DNA of 64,000 bases from Hevea brasiliensis (lineage: Eukaryota > Streptophyta > Magnoliopsida > Malpighiales > Euphorbiaceae), in assembly GCF_030052815.1 (NCBI RefSeq), contig NC_079498.1, positions 98,164,041-98,228,040 on the forward strand. Reading direction: 5' to 3'. The translations under genes and the position numbers were made by a program. A model generated the notes under the pieces. It saw only the letters and a list, made by a program, of their open reading frames with translations, had not been told where the DNA came from and ran no database searches. Below are positions 26,298 to 37,858 of this stretch, in pieces. Position 1 is the first letter of the stretch. Each line of letters opens with the position of its first letter.

Positions 26298-26325
26298 GTT
26301 ATGACATCATGCATGATGTCATAAC
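26298..26325. repeat. Perfect 28-bp palindrome with TGACATCA half sites around CATGCATG
   Basis: The core is TGACATCATGCATGATGTCA, extended by four bases on each side; it reads the same on both strands. An identical copy lies at 34720-34747 in the partner LTR, and variants lie at about 2268-2300, 6194, 18979 and 50022. CATGCATG is the RY box bound by plant B3 factors, and TGACATCA resembles bZIP half sites. A regulatory role in the LTR is inference. Confidence 0.7.
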
Positions 26326-27226
26326 TAAATTAATAAATTGAATTAATTAATTTGGATTTAGGGGTCTTCCATAAGCAAAAAAACGTGTAAAAGGAAAACA
26401 AAGGAAAAAAATTTAGGGTTTTCTTCTTCTTCACCTCTCTCTTTGCCACCCCATTTTCCCCAAAATCCTCCATGAATGGTTCTTCATTTAAGCTTACTTT
26501 AAGCTTGAATTTCTTCATCCAATCAACATCACTCCCCTAGAAACTTCATTAGACCTTGCAATCTCAACCTAGGAACAAGAAAGAAAGAGGAAAGGAAGAG
26601 AGAAAGTGAAGAATTGGCATTTAAAGTTAAGGTTAGTATGTTAAACTTCTTATTTCTTCACTTAAATGCATGATTAATGGTTGAAATGAACTTAGGATTA
26701 AGGAAATGAAATAAAAATATGGGGGAAGGACAAACTAGAATTTCAGCCAGCCATGGATGTGGGAGAGTTTGATGTATTTTGAATGAATTAAATGTGTTAG
26801 TAAGCTTGCATGAGAATGGTAGTAAGTTGGAAATGCATAAATGGGAGTAAATGCAACATTTTAGTGTAGTTAGGGTTTGAATATTAGGGTTTGTAAACCA
26901 AAAATTTGGAGAAATGCATAAATGATATTTTTGACCAATTGTGGACTGAAAAATGGTCAATAATGACCAAATGAATTGTGTGGGAATGGTGGAAAATTTA
27001 GCTAAATTCGTAGGTCAATGGTCATGCTGCTGGCAGCATGACCAAACCTATTTTGAAGGACCAAAACTCAAATTTTACAAGCCTAATGGATATGCCACCA
27101 ATTGGAGATGAAAATAGACATAAAAGAGCACAATTTTCATTAAGGAACCATTGCCAAAAACTGACCAAAACTTGGTGAAACAATTGACCAAAGTGAGTTG
27201 ATAGCAGGCTGCCACTGCACTAAACT

Positions 27227-27257
27227 GACCAAATGAACAGTAACTGTTCATTTGGTC
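27227..27257. repeat. Perfect hairpin in the D-family LTR
   Basis: The arms GACCAAATGAACAG and CTGTTCATTTGGTC are separated by TAA. Similar hairpins occur at about 14694-14723, 35650-35680 and 49093-49123. Confidence 0.8.
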
Positions 27258-29455
27258 ATAACTCGAGCTAGGTAGGTCAAATTGACCTGAAATTTTACCA
27301 GCAATTAGATATGATATAGACCTAAAACTTTCATGAAGAACACCAACCCAAATTAGGCCATTAACTCATTCAAATCATTGAGCAAAGTTAAAATTTCTGT
27401 ACTGAAATTCTGCAGATTTTTAGTTGAGCAGCAATGTTTGGAGGGCTATAACTCTCTCTAGAAAACTCGGATTTAGGCGATTCTTGAACCGATGGAAACC
27501 TAAGACATAGTACAACATTTCATATGAAGAAAGTGAGACCAAATTATGAACTTAACTTGATCAAACAATTGACCAAAGTTGGACCAAAAATCTGCCAGCA
27601 CCTAAATTGCAGTATGAGCGATTGCATGTGAACAGTAAACTTATTTTGGCCATAACTTGAGCTACAAAACTCCGATTGAGGTGATCCAAAAATGAGAATA
27701 CACTTAAGACAATAAGGAACATTTTCTATGAAGGAAGTTTTGTCAAATTCCAACAGTAGATCGACCAATGGAATAGTGCAACTTCGGAAAACCAAAACCG
27801 AAAATTGGCAATTTTGCCAAAATGACCTAAGCTTTAAACAAATGACCAAAACCAACAAGTTTGGTGACCAAAATGTGGTATGTGGGTGAAGTTGGAGTTC
27901 CCATACCTATTAAGCCTTAGAAAGTCAATAAATTGACTTGAATAGTGCAGTTAATAGTAACCGAAACACAAAAATTTCGAGAACGTCGAATTTAACACGT
28001 TAGAGTTAGGTAAATGTGAAGCTAAGTTTATTTTGAATTTATTTTAAGTTCTAATACTGAAACATTGTAAAATTGTGTGTTTCAGTTGAAAAGAATATCG
28101 GGAAGGAACCGAGGAACCGAGTCGAGGTTAAAGGGGCGACTCGTTTGAGGTTTGTGCACAATATTACTATGCTTTAAAAAAATTCATTGATTAAATGAAT
28201 GAAATATGCATTTTATTGTTGCTTTGAATTGTTGAAAGTATTGTGACCTTACTTATGATGTTTTGATTCAAATTGTGAAATTTATTGTGTATATTTGAAA
28301 TGACAATGTTTAGCAAATTGTTAAGATAAGTTTTAAAACAACATAATAAATACCATATGTTTGAAAACCTCACTAGCACGACGAGAGGGGGTAATTAGTT
28401 CAATTTTGATTCCTTCTCCGGAGAAGTGTTGAGGTGTGCCAGTAGAAGAGGATGTGAATGGATATCCATATATTTGAGCTAGCTAGCCTTGTGACATGAT
28501 TTCTCTTTAGCCTCGGCTATCGAGATTCATGTGATTTCTCTTAGCCTTTGGCTATTGAGATTCTATTTGTTTCGAATGGCATGATTTAACTGTGGGTTTT
28601 ATGAAATGTGTTTTGATACTTTGAAATAAACTTGGTTTACATGTAAAATCTTACAATGCATGATTGTATTTAATTTTCATGTTTAGTCAAATTTTTGAAT
28701 GAATCTTCTATAAGTTATGCATAAAGAATATATAAGAATATTGTGCACCTTGAGTCTTAGTACTCGTGATAGCTTTATTCTTTGTCAGAATCTGAAATTA
28801 GAGGAAGCGGCAGGTGAGTCTTGAGGTGTGTGAAGTCATCGGCTTGAAGTCTTGGGTATAATTTATACCCTAGCGTAAATATTTCTTTTGATGTATATAT
28901 TGCACATAAATGTATGGACATGTACATGGGTCTTGAGCGCTTGTACAAAGTTTGTATAAAAGTTGTAATAAATTTTAGTTTGGACTTCCTGAATGTAAAT
29001 TTTAGTATGATGAATATATAAATTGTTTATCTTGAATGGAATATGAATAAATGATATTGATGGACAGTATTTTGAAGAAATTATTGAACTTATGAATTTG
29101 AGAAATTGATTGAGATTGAGTTTGAAATTGAAGTAGTGGTTGAGAAAAACTTTTAGAAGTGCTTTTACAATTATTCGAAGAGCGGTTTTCTCAAAATACA
29201 GAGGAAACTCTGTCAAAATTTTTATAAAATTTGCGGAAAACTAAAATGGCCAAAAATATTAATTAGTTTTAATTTCAACTAAATGTTTTAAATACTTATT
29301 TGAAATGCTCACCACTTGTCAAAGATAAGAAAATTGTTTTAAAATCCCTTGTAGGGTACTTAATGAGTTATCGGTAGGTGAAGTTCGGTAGTTCATTAGG
29401 TATTCTACGGGATCATGTTATGCCTTACAGAGGGGTAAGGTGTGACATGTTTTAG

Positions 29456-29467
29456 TGGTATCAGAGC
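29456..29467 (+). other. Primer-binding site of the Tekay-type D element
   Basis: TGGTATCAGAGC, the complement of the 3' end of initiator Met-tRNA, eight bases after the LTR end. Confidence 0.85.
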
Positions 29468-29480
29468 AAATTTTTGAATT

Positions 29481-30805
29481 ATGTTTTCAATTGTGAATTT
29501 GTGTCTTTTCTTTGTTAAGTACAACTGCTCAATGTCCATATTTGTTACATACAGTGCATTACATCATGAATATGAACTAACGGAGAAATCTCCTTGTGTT
29601 ACTTGTTCAGAGATACCTAACTTCACTGAAATGGAAGAAGGGGATCGCTCAGTTGAGCGATTTGTTGAAGCCGAGGCACAAGGAAGCCCGGCTTTACGAA
29701 TGTTAGTGGGTCGGCAGACCCCACAAATGCCGCGATTCCTGCCTGATTCGCCTGCAGATGGCTGCGATGTTTCAACAAATGGTTGAGGTATGCTGCTCAA
29801 GCTCCACCCCAACCACTGTGGCACAACCACGCCTCGGCTAGACAGTTTGATAAATTGCTAAAGTATGGGGCTGCGAGAATTTAAAGTACTGATGGACCCT
29901 TTAGAGGCGAGCAATGGCTTGAAAGAATGGGCCAGTGTTTAAGAAAGCTATCGCCAAGATGAGTGAAGTTGGAATATTACGTGTCGCTCTGCAAGGATGC
30001 GTATGATTAGTGGAAGACCATCCCCACGGCTTATTGAACCACGATCTTGACACAGGATGACTTCATCGAGAGTTGAGAAATACATCGGATGCATATGTTG
30101 ATCGAAGCGCAAGAATTTTTGAGTTTGAAACAAGGGAACCGAGCGTAGCAGTATGAAAGAGATTTCTCAAGGCTAAGCCACTATCTTTGGAAGCTTAGTC
30201 TCCACCCAGAGCAGATGCAAGAGGTTTGAGTCGGGCTAAGGCAGTGCGAGAATGCAAGTTGTGGGTTTTAGACATCGAATTTTTACGAATTGATCTCACA
30301 AGCCTTGGAATTAGAAAGGATAGAATCGGAAGAGGCGGTGAGGAAGGGTTCACAAGAGAAATCGAGAAAAAGACAAGGGGAAAAATCGGTTGAGCGAGTT
30401 ACAGTGCTACCTCTGGAAAGAGAAAGAAGTTTAGTGGACCCAGAGGGTCGGGGTGGAAAGATTTAGTAGAGGCAGATTTTCGGACGAAACCCCTAGGTCC
30501 GGCCATCAGCGAGGAGTTCACAGTCTACCGCCTTGTGAGACTTGTGGCAAGATTCATGGGGAGTGTTATTGGGCCACTGGAGCTGTTTTAAGCTGCGGAG
30601 GCAAGGGTTATTTAGTAAGAGGCGTACTAGTGCTCAGAGATATGGTCGGCTCCTACTCTGCCGAGGATCTATTGAGTCCTGCTCCCGAGGTTCACGATCG
30701 GTTAGCGGAGGAAGAGGCGGTAGAGCCTTTGAGTGATCGAGGCACAATTGGTCGATCGGGACAAGGAAGTGCTTCAACGAGAATCTACGCAATGAAACAA
30801 TGAGA
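29481..30805 (+). pseudogene. gag: Tekay-type gag (frameshifted)
   Basis: Gag structural protein of a Ty3/gypsy chromovirus. In order I see an acidic start (MEEGDR, about 29630), capsid-like signatures split between frames (KYGAAEF and EQWLERM regions near 29865-29940), and a matrix stretch at about 30230-30330. A zinc knuckle with CETCGKIHG and LSCGGKG lies at about 30535-30625; that CxxCGKxH form is typical of Del/Tekay gag. The frame breaks many times by one- or two-base indels. The second partial copy at 37940-38789 has different breaks at different places, so neither is intact. The short ORF 30453-30803 is its C-terminal part. Confidence 0.75.
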
Positions 30806-31370
30806 AGAGGTGAGACTTACGATGTAGTGGTAGTACATTCTCTATCTACGATTAAGAAGTATTTGTATTGTTTGATCGGGTTCAACCCATTCATATGTTA
30901 GTGCTAGCATAGTTTGTTCACTTCTTTGCATTCCATGTGTGCAAATGGGTTTTGAAGTGCTAGTAACTAGTCCGTTAGGACAAGAGGTCCGGTCAATGAA
31001 TCTATAGAGGCGTCCTTTGGTGATCCAAGGACATGTTTTCATGTTAGACTTGATTGAAATGCCCTTGAGAGTATGATATTATCTTGGGCATGGATTGGTT
31101 AGCGAGCATCATGCTATGATTATCAGTAGGCGAAAAGATCACTTTTGGTCTCCCTTTATGCGGTGATGTGGTAATACGGGAGAGGCATTTCACGCCATCA
31201 AACATCATTTATTGCACTAGCCGGAAGGATGATTAAAAAGGGTGTGAAGCATACTTGGCACATGTGATAGACACCCGGTGGGGAGTCGGCACTAAGGGAC
31301 ATCCCTACGGTATGTGACTTTCGGATGTATTTCTGATGAATTGCAGGATTACCTCGAGAAGAGAGGTGCG
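30806..31370 (+). pseudogene. Tekay-type protease region (degraded)
   Basis: Between the zinc knuckle and reverse transcriptase, the + strand encodes in several frames the usual end of the aspartic protease domain. Examples are a VLVTS-like stretch near 30955, a QGHVFMLDLIEMPL segment near 31027-31065 and an ILGMDWL motif near 31077-31098. The catalytic Asp-Ser/Thr-Gly triplet is not readable because of deletions around 30850-30900. The protease would cut the gag-pol polyprotein. Assignment rests on position and the ILGMDWL motif. Confidence 0.6.
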
Positions 31371-32155
31371 ATTTGAAATTGATGTTATGCACAGTGTGGA
31401 CCCAATCTCCATAACGCCATATAGAATGGCACTGCAGAATTGAAAGAGTTGAAAGTGCGATTGCAAGAGTTGCTTGACAAGGGCTTTATCCGCCCTAGTG
31501 TGTCACCTTAGGGAGCGCCCGGTATTGTTTGTAAAGAAGAAGGATGGCACTCTCGGTTATGCATTGATTATCGGCGATTGAATAAGGTGACAATAAAGAA
31601 TAGATATCCATTGCCCGCATTGATGACTTGTTTGATCGGTTGAAGTGCGGTATGTTCTCCAAAATTGACTGAGATCGAGTTATTATCAATGAAGGTACAA
31701 GAGCAAAGTATTTCTAAAGCGCCTTGAGAACCCGCTATGGCCATTATGAGTTCTTGGTCATGCCATTCGGGTTAACTAATGCTCATTTGCTTTTATGGAT
31801 CGATGAACACTATTTTGGACCATACCTCGACCAGTTTGTTGTGGTATTCATAGATGATATATTGGTCTATTCGAGGAATGCGAGAAGAGCATGATAGACA
31901 TCTGCGGATTATCTGCAGACTTTGAGAGAGAAAGCGACTATATGCCAAATTGTCGAAGTGTGAATTTTGGCTGAAAGAAATATCTTTTTTGGGGCATATA
32001 GTATCAGAAGAGGGCATTAAGGTAGATCCAAGTAAGATTGAAGCTGTCCTTAATTGGAGGCCACCCAAAAATGTCACAGAGATTCGTAGTTTTAGGTTTA
32101 TTGGATACTCTGATAGATTTGTGAAGGGATTTTCCATGTTGGCATCTCCATTGAC
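31371..32155 (+). pseudogene. pol: Tekay-type reverse transcriptase (frameshifted)
   Basis: RNA-dependent DNA polymerase of the element. Landmarks in order: [13 protein letters not shown] at about 31465-31500, KKKDG and [12 protein letters not shown] at about 31535-31595, [12 protein letters not shown] near 31735-31772, and the catalytic [10 protein letters not shown] with FIDD at 31847-31858. The thumb follows: [23 protein letters not shown] at about 31947-32020, then the [22 protein letters not shown] connection. At least four frame changes separate these blocks. The family form is a single uninterrupted pol frame, so this copy cannot make enzyme as written. Confidence 0.85.
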
Positions 32156-32620
32156 CAATTGCTTAGAAAAGATGTAAAATTTCGGTGGATGGATAAATGC
32201 CTGAGTTTTTATGAATTGAAGAGATGTTTGACTGAAGCTCCAGTCCTAACTTTACCTACTCCGGGTAAAGAGTACACAGTTTATAGCGATGCTTCTCACA
32301 ATGGGTTAGGTTGTGTGTTGATGCAAGATCGAAATGTTATTGCCTATGCATCACGCCAGCTAAAACCGCATGAGAGGAATTATCCGACACATGATTTGGA
32401 GCTTGCAGCCATTGTGTTTGCTCTTAAGATCTGGAGACATTATTTGTATGGGGAGAAGTGCTACATCTACGGATCATAAGAGTTTAAAGTATTTGGGCAC
32501 CAGAAGAGCTGAATTTGAGGCAGAGGAGATGGTTAGAGTTGATAAAGACTATGATTATGCGATAGAATATCACCGGGGAAGGCTAATGTTGTGGTGATGC
32601 CTTAAGTCGCAAGACTATGG
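32156..32620 (+). pseudogene. pol: Tekay-type RNase H domain
   Basis: RNase H removes the RNA strand during reverse transcription. ORF 32159-32479 carries [15 protein letters not shown], then [18 protein letters not shown] with the first catalytic Asp, [20 protein letters not shown] with the catalytic Glu, and [13 protein letters not shown] frameshift near 32470 breaks the YTDHKSLKY motif. The ADALSR end motif near 32590-32610 is also split (VVMP in this copy). Confidence 0.85.
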
Positions 32621-33885
32621 CAAGTCTACGGGTTACTCCTTTGTCTTTGGTACATGAGTTGAGATCATTGCATGCCAGCTTAGAGATTAACGATGATGGG
32701 CAGACAGCGGTTGCATGGCATGTACAGCCAGTGTTGATTGATCAGATTAGAATGGCTGCTCAGAATGATCAGAAGTATCAGAAGTTGATGGAGGAAGTCC
32801 GACAGGGAAAGAAACCGAATTCTCACTCGAGAGATGATGGTCTATTGCTACACCGAGCGAGAATGTGTTTTCATAATGATTTTGAATTGAGGAGGATCAT
32901 TTTAAATGAAGCACATGATTCTCCTTTGCCATGCACCACAGTGGTACAAAAATGTATAGAGGGCTAAAGGAGCATTCTTGATGGATGGGTATGAAGAGAG
33001 ATGTGCCGAATTTGTATCCAAATGCCTAACTTGTCAAGTGAAGCGAGCATCAAGTACCATTGGGTTGTTACATCCACTACGATGCAGAATGGAAATGGGA
33101 AAGAATAACGATGGATTTTGTGATGGGACTTGAGGACACGGAAGAGTCATGATGCGATTTGGGTCATTGTTGTGACAGACTAAATCTGCTCATTTTACGC
33201 GATTCGGATGGACTACGATTTAGAAAGATTGGCCAAGTTATACATCGATGAGATTGTGAGATTGCATGGAGTGCCGTATCTATCGTATCGACAGAGATCC
33301 TAGGTTCACTTCTAGATTAGGGTAGTCTTGAGAGAGCCCTAGGAACTAGATTGAACTTGATGCGGCATTCCACCCGCAGACGGATGGCCAATCGAGAGGG
33401 TAATTCAGATCTTGGAGGATATGCTATGGGCTTGTGTGATTGAGTTTGAGGCGGTTGGGATACACACTTGCCTTTGATTGAGTTTGCTTACAACAACGGC
33501 TACCAATCAAGCATTGGGATGCCTCCATATGAAGCTTTGTATGGCAAAATGTAGAACCCCATTGTGTTGGGATGGCGTGGGTGAAAGAAAGATGATTGGA
33601 CCGAAATTGTTCAACGGTGAAGAGAAAATCCGGGTGATCAGAGATCGACTTAAAGTCGCATCGGATCGTCGAAGTCCTACATTGATTTGAAGAAGGGATA
33701 TTGAGTATGCGATGGGTGAGAAAGTTTTCCTCAAAGTTTCTCCTTGGAAGAGAATTATGAGATTCGCGAGAAAGGAAACTAAGTCCTCGTTTCATTGGAC
33801 CATATGAGGTTACGGAGAGTGGGTCCTTTGGCATATCGGTTGGCACTACCTCGAGTTGGAGAAGATACATAATGTCTTCCATGTG
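32617..33885 (+). pseudogene. pol: Tekay-type integrase (frameshifted)
   Basis: The integrase inserts the cDNA. The N-terminal linker is intact in ORF 32617-32967 (VHELRSLHA to ILNEAHDSP, with the first zinc-ligand His). A CLTC-type zinc pair follows near 33030. The core has MDFVMGL near 33113, an FHPQTDG-like motif near 33368 and AYNN near 33487; ORF 33478-33690 covers PPYEALYGK- and CWDGVGERK-like blocks. The C-terminal part near 33730-33880 has the KVSPWKR and MRF motifs. Indels occur every few dozen bases. Confidence 0.82.
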
Positions 33886-34140
33886 TCTATGTTGAGGAGG
33901 TATCGATCAGACCCATCTCATGTACTACCGATAGAGGAAATTGAAGTAAATCCGGACCTCACATATGAAGAAGAACCCATAAAGATTACGGCTTATGAGG
34001 TGAAGCGACTACGGAATAGCGGATACCGTTGGTAAAAGTCTTTGTGGAACCATCATTCGGCCAAGAAGCTACTTGGGAGCGAGAGGAGGACATGAGGAGA
34101 CAACACCACAGCTATTCGAGAGATTGGTACGAGTAAAATT
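33886..34140 (+). pseudogene. Chromodomain-like C-terminal tail of D-element integrase
   Basis: Reads MLRRYRSDPSHVLPIEEIEV, then a YEEEPIKI block, KRLRN, VKVF and TWEREEDMRR, ending near 34140. This is the tail typical of Del/Tekay chromoviruses, thought to guide insertion to heterochromatin. One frame is mostly open here, with a shift near 34015-34030. Confidence 0.7.
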
Positions 34141-34158
34141 TGAGACGAAATTTATTTA

Positions 34159-34168
34159 AGGGGAGAAT
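34159..34168 (+). other. Polypurine tract of the D element
   Basis: AAGGGGAGAA(T) directly precedes the 3' LTR start TGTAACACCCC; it primes plus-strand synthesis. Confidence 0.8.
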
Positions 34169-37100
34169 TGTAACACCCCGTTGTATAGCTGGTATATTTC
34201 ATCATTATTGACCGGTGTCGGTCAGGACAAATAAAGAGATTAGAGCCACACTTAAGACAACGAGAAGCCATAAACACAAATAATTAGTAATATTTAATTA
34301 GTTAACTATAAATAAGAAAAAGCAGAACATAAGAGGTTAAGCGAGCCGAGTCACGCGATGAGTGACCTCCTGAACGAGCAGCTGAAGTCATTTTAAACTC
34401 AAATTTTGAACCGTAAAAAGTAGCCTGCGGTCCTTAGGACCCTTATGAACACGATGGAAAAGAAAATCATGAAAAGAAGCTGTTAAGTCGGTCAAATAAT
34501 TAGGTCAGGGAGCCGGAAGAAATATTGGATTATTTGCAAACCAGGTTGAATCGGCGAGGGGAAATTTGGTCAATTGACCCGAGTGACTCTGACCTAATCA
34601 CAAATAAAATCAGAGAAAAGAAAATTTCAGAATTGAGAATTAAATTAAAGAACTAATAGAAAAATAAAAAATAAAAATAAAAATAAAAAAGAAAAGGAAA
34701 GAGGTTGGAAAAGTCAAAAGTTATGACATCATGCATGATGTCATAACTAAATTAATAAATTGAATTAATTAATTTGGATTTAGGGGTCTTCCATAAGCAA
34801 AAAAAACGTGTAAAAGGAAAACAAAGGAAAAAAATTTAGGGTTTTCTTCTTCTTCACCTCTCTCTTTGCCACCCCATTTTCCCCAAAATCCTCCATGAAT
34901 GGTTCTTCATTTAAGCTTACTTTAAGCTTGAATTTCTTCATCCAATCAACATCACTCCCCTAGAAACTTCATTAGACCTTGCAATCTCAACCTAGGAACA
35001 AGAAAGAAAGAGGAAAGGAAGAGAGAAAGTGAAGAATTGGCATTTAAAGTTAAGGTTAGTATGTTAAACTTCTTATTTCTTCACTTAAATGCATGATTAA
35101 TGGTTGAAATGAACTTAGGATTAAGGAAATGAAATAAAAATATGGGGGAAGGACAAACTAGAATTTCAGCCAGCCATGGATGTGGGAGAGTTTGATGTAT
35201 TTTGAATGAATTAAATGTGTTAGTAAGCTTGCATGAGAATGGTAGTAAGTTGGAAATGCATAAATGGGAGTAAATGCAACATTTTAGTGTAGTTAGGGTT
35301 TGAATATTAGGGTTTGTAAACCAAAAATTTGGAGAAATGCATAAATGATATTTTTGACCAATTGTGGACTGAAAAATGGTCAATAATGACCAAATGAATT
35401 GTGTGGGAATGGTGGAAAATTTAGCTAAATTCGTAGGTCAATGGTCATGCTGCTGGCAGCATGACCAAAACTACAAAGAAGGACCAAAACTCAAATTTTA
35501 CAAGCCTAATGGATATGCCACCAATTGGAGATGAAAATAGACATAAAAGAGCACAATTTTCATTAAGGAACCATTGCCAAAAACTGACCAAAACTTGGTG
35601 AAACAATTGACCAAAGTGAGTTGATAGCAGGCTACCACTGCACTAAACTGACCAAATGAACAGTAACTGTTCATTTGGTCATAACTCGAGCTAGGTAGGT
35701 CAAATTGACCTGAAATTTTACCAGCAATTAGATATGATATAGACCTAAAACTTTCATGAAGAACACCAACCCAAATTAGGCCATTAACTCATTCAAATCA
35801 TTGAGAAAAGTTAAAATTTCTGTACTGAAATTCTGCAGATTTTTAGTTGAGCAGCAATGTTTGGAGGGCTATAACTCTCTCTAGAAAACTCGGATTTAGG
35901 CGATTCTTGAACCGATGGAAACCTAAGACATAGTAAAACATTTCATATGAAGAAATTGAGACCAAATTATAAACTTAACTTGATCAAACAATTGACCAAA
36001 GTTGGACCAAAAATCTGCCAGCACCTAAATTGCAGTATGAACAGTGCACGTGAACAGTAAACTTATTTTGGCCATAACTTGAGCTACAAAACTCCGATTG
36101 AGGTGATCCAAAAATGAGAATACACTTAAGACAATAAGGAAAATTTTCTATGAAGGAAGTTTTGTCAAATTCCAACAGTAGATCGACCAATGGAATAGTG
36201 CAACTTCGGAAAACCAAAACCGAAAATTGGCAATTTTGCCAAAATGACCTAAGCTTTAAACAAATGACCAAAACCAACAAGTTTGGTGACCAAAATGTGG
36301 TATGTGGGTGAAGTTGGAGTTCCCATACCTATTAAGCCTTAGAAAGTCAATAATTTGACTTGAATAGTGCAGTGAATAGTAACCCGAAACACAAAATTTC
36401 GAGAACGTCGAATTTAACACGTTAGAGTTAGGTAAATGTGAAGCTAAGTTTATTTTGAATTTATTTTAAGTTCTAGTACTGAAACATTGTAAAATTGTGT
36501 GTTTCAGTTGAAAAGAATATCGGGAAGGAACCCGAGGAACCGAGTCGAGGTTAAAGGACGACTCGTTTGAGGTTTGTGCACAATATTACTATGCTTTAAA
36601 AAAATTCATTGATTAAATGAATGAAATATGCATTTTATTGTTGCTTTGAATTGTTGAAAGTATTGTGACCTTACTTATGATGTTTTGATTCAAATTGTGA
36701 AATTTATTGTGTATATTTGAAATGACAATGTTTAGCAAATTGTTAAGATAAGTTTTAAAACCACAGTATCATGACCATATGTTTGAACACCTCACTAGCA
36801 CGACTAGTGGGGGTAATTAGTTTCGAATTTTGATTCCTTCTCTGGAGAAGTGTTAAGGTGTGCCAGTAGAAGAGGATGTGAATGGATATCCATATATTTG
36901 AGCTAGCTAGCCTTGTGACATGATTTCTCTTTAGCCTCTGGCTATCGAGATTCATGTGATTTCTCTTAGCCTCTGGCTATTGAGATTCTATTTGTTTCGA
37001 ATGGCATGATTTAACTGTGGGTTTTATGAAATGTGTTTTGATACTTTGAAATAAACTTGGTTTACATGTAAAATGTGTATTTAATTTTCATGTTTAGTCA

Positions 37101-37858
37101 AATTTTTGAATGAATGTGCTTTAAGTTTTGCATAAAGATTATTTTAGTATATTGTGCACCACTGAGTCTTAGTACTCAGCGATAGCTTTATTCTCATGCA
37201 GATACTGAGAAATTAGAGGAGCAGCAGATTTCTGAGGTGTGTGAAGTCATCGACTTGAAGTCTTGGGTATAATTTATACCCTAGCTGTAAATATTTCTTT
37301 TGATGTATATATTGCACATAAATGTATGGACATGTACATGGGTCTTGAGCAGCTTGTACAAAGTTTGTATAAAAGTTGTAATAAATTTTAGTTTGGACTT
37401 CCTGAATGTAAATTTTAGTATGATGAATATATAAATTGTTTATCTTGAATGGAATATGAATAAATGATATTGATGGACAGTATTTTGAAGAAATTATTGA
37501 ACTTATGAATTTGAGAAATTGATTGAGATTGAGTTTGAAATTGAAGTAGTGGTTGAGAAAAACTTTTAGAAGTGCTTTTACAGTATTCAAAAGCGGTTTT
37601 CTCAAAATACCGAGGAAACTCTGTCAAAATTTTTATAAAATTTGCGGAAAACTAAAATGGCCAAAAATATTAATTAGTTTTAATTTCAACTAAATGTTTT
37701 AAATACTTATTTGAAATGCTCACCACTTGTCAAAGATAAGAAAATTGTTTTAAAATCCCTTGTAGGGTACTTAATGAGTTATCGGTAGGTGAAGTTCGGT
37801 AGTTCATTAGGTATTCTACGGAATCATGTTATGCCTTACAGAGGGGTAAGGTGTGACA
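34169..37858 (+). mobile_element. 3' LTR of the Tekay-type D element (also 5' LTR of a truncated second unit)
   Basis: 3.69 kb, TGTAACACCCC to GGTAAGGTGTGACA, paired with 25737-29447. Its first 450 bp are indel-rich relative to the partner; 34640-37500 is nearly identical to it. It is followed at 37872-37883 by another PBS and a second gag start, so it once served as the shared LTR of a tandem array. Confidence 0.87.

Larger units (their letters stand above)
25737..29447 (+). mobile_element. 5' LTR of the Tekay-type D element
   Basis: 3.71 kb, TGTAACACCCCCG to GGTAAGGTGTGACA, followed by a PBS at 29456-29467. It is almost identical to the 3' LTR 34169-37858 across 26210-28330, which points to a young insertion. 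From about 28340 the copies differ by many one- to four-base indels (see findings). It carries a perfect 28-bp palindrome at 26298-26325 and a 14-bp-stem hairpin at 27227-27257. The left junction lies in the E-element LTR after GGACTGAG. Confidence 0.88.
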
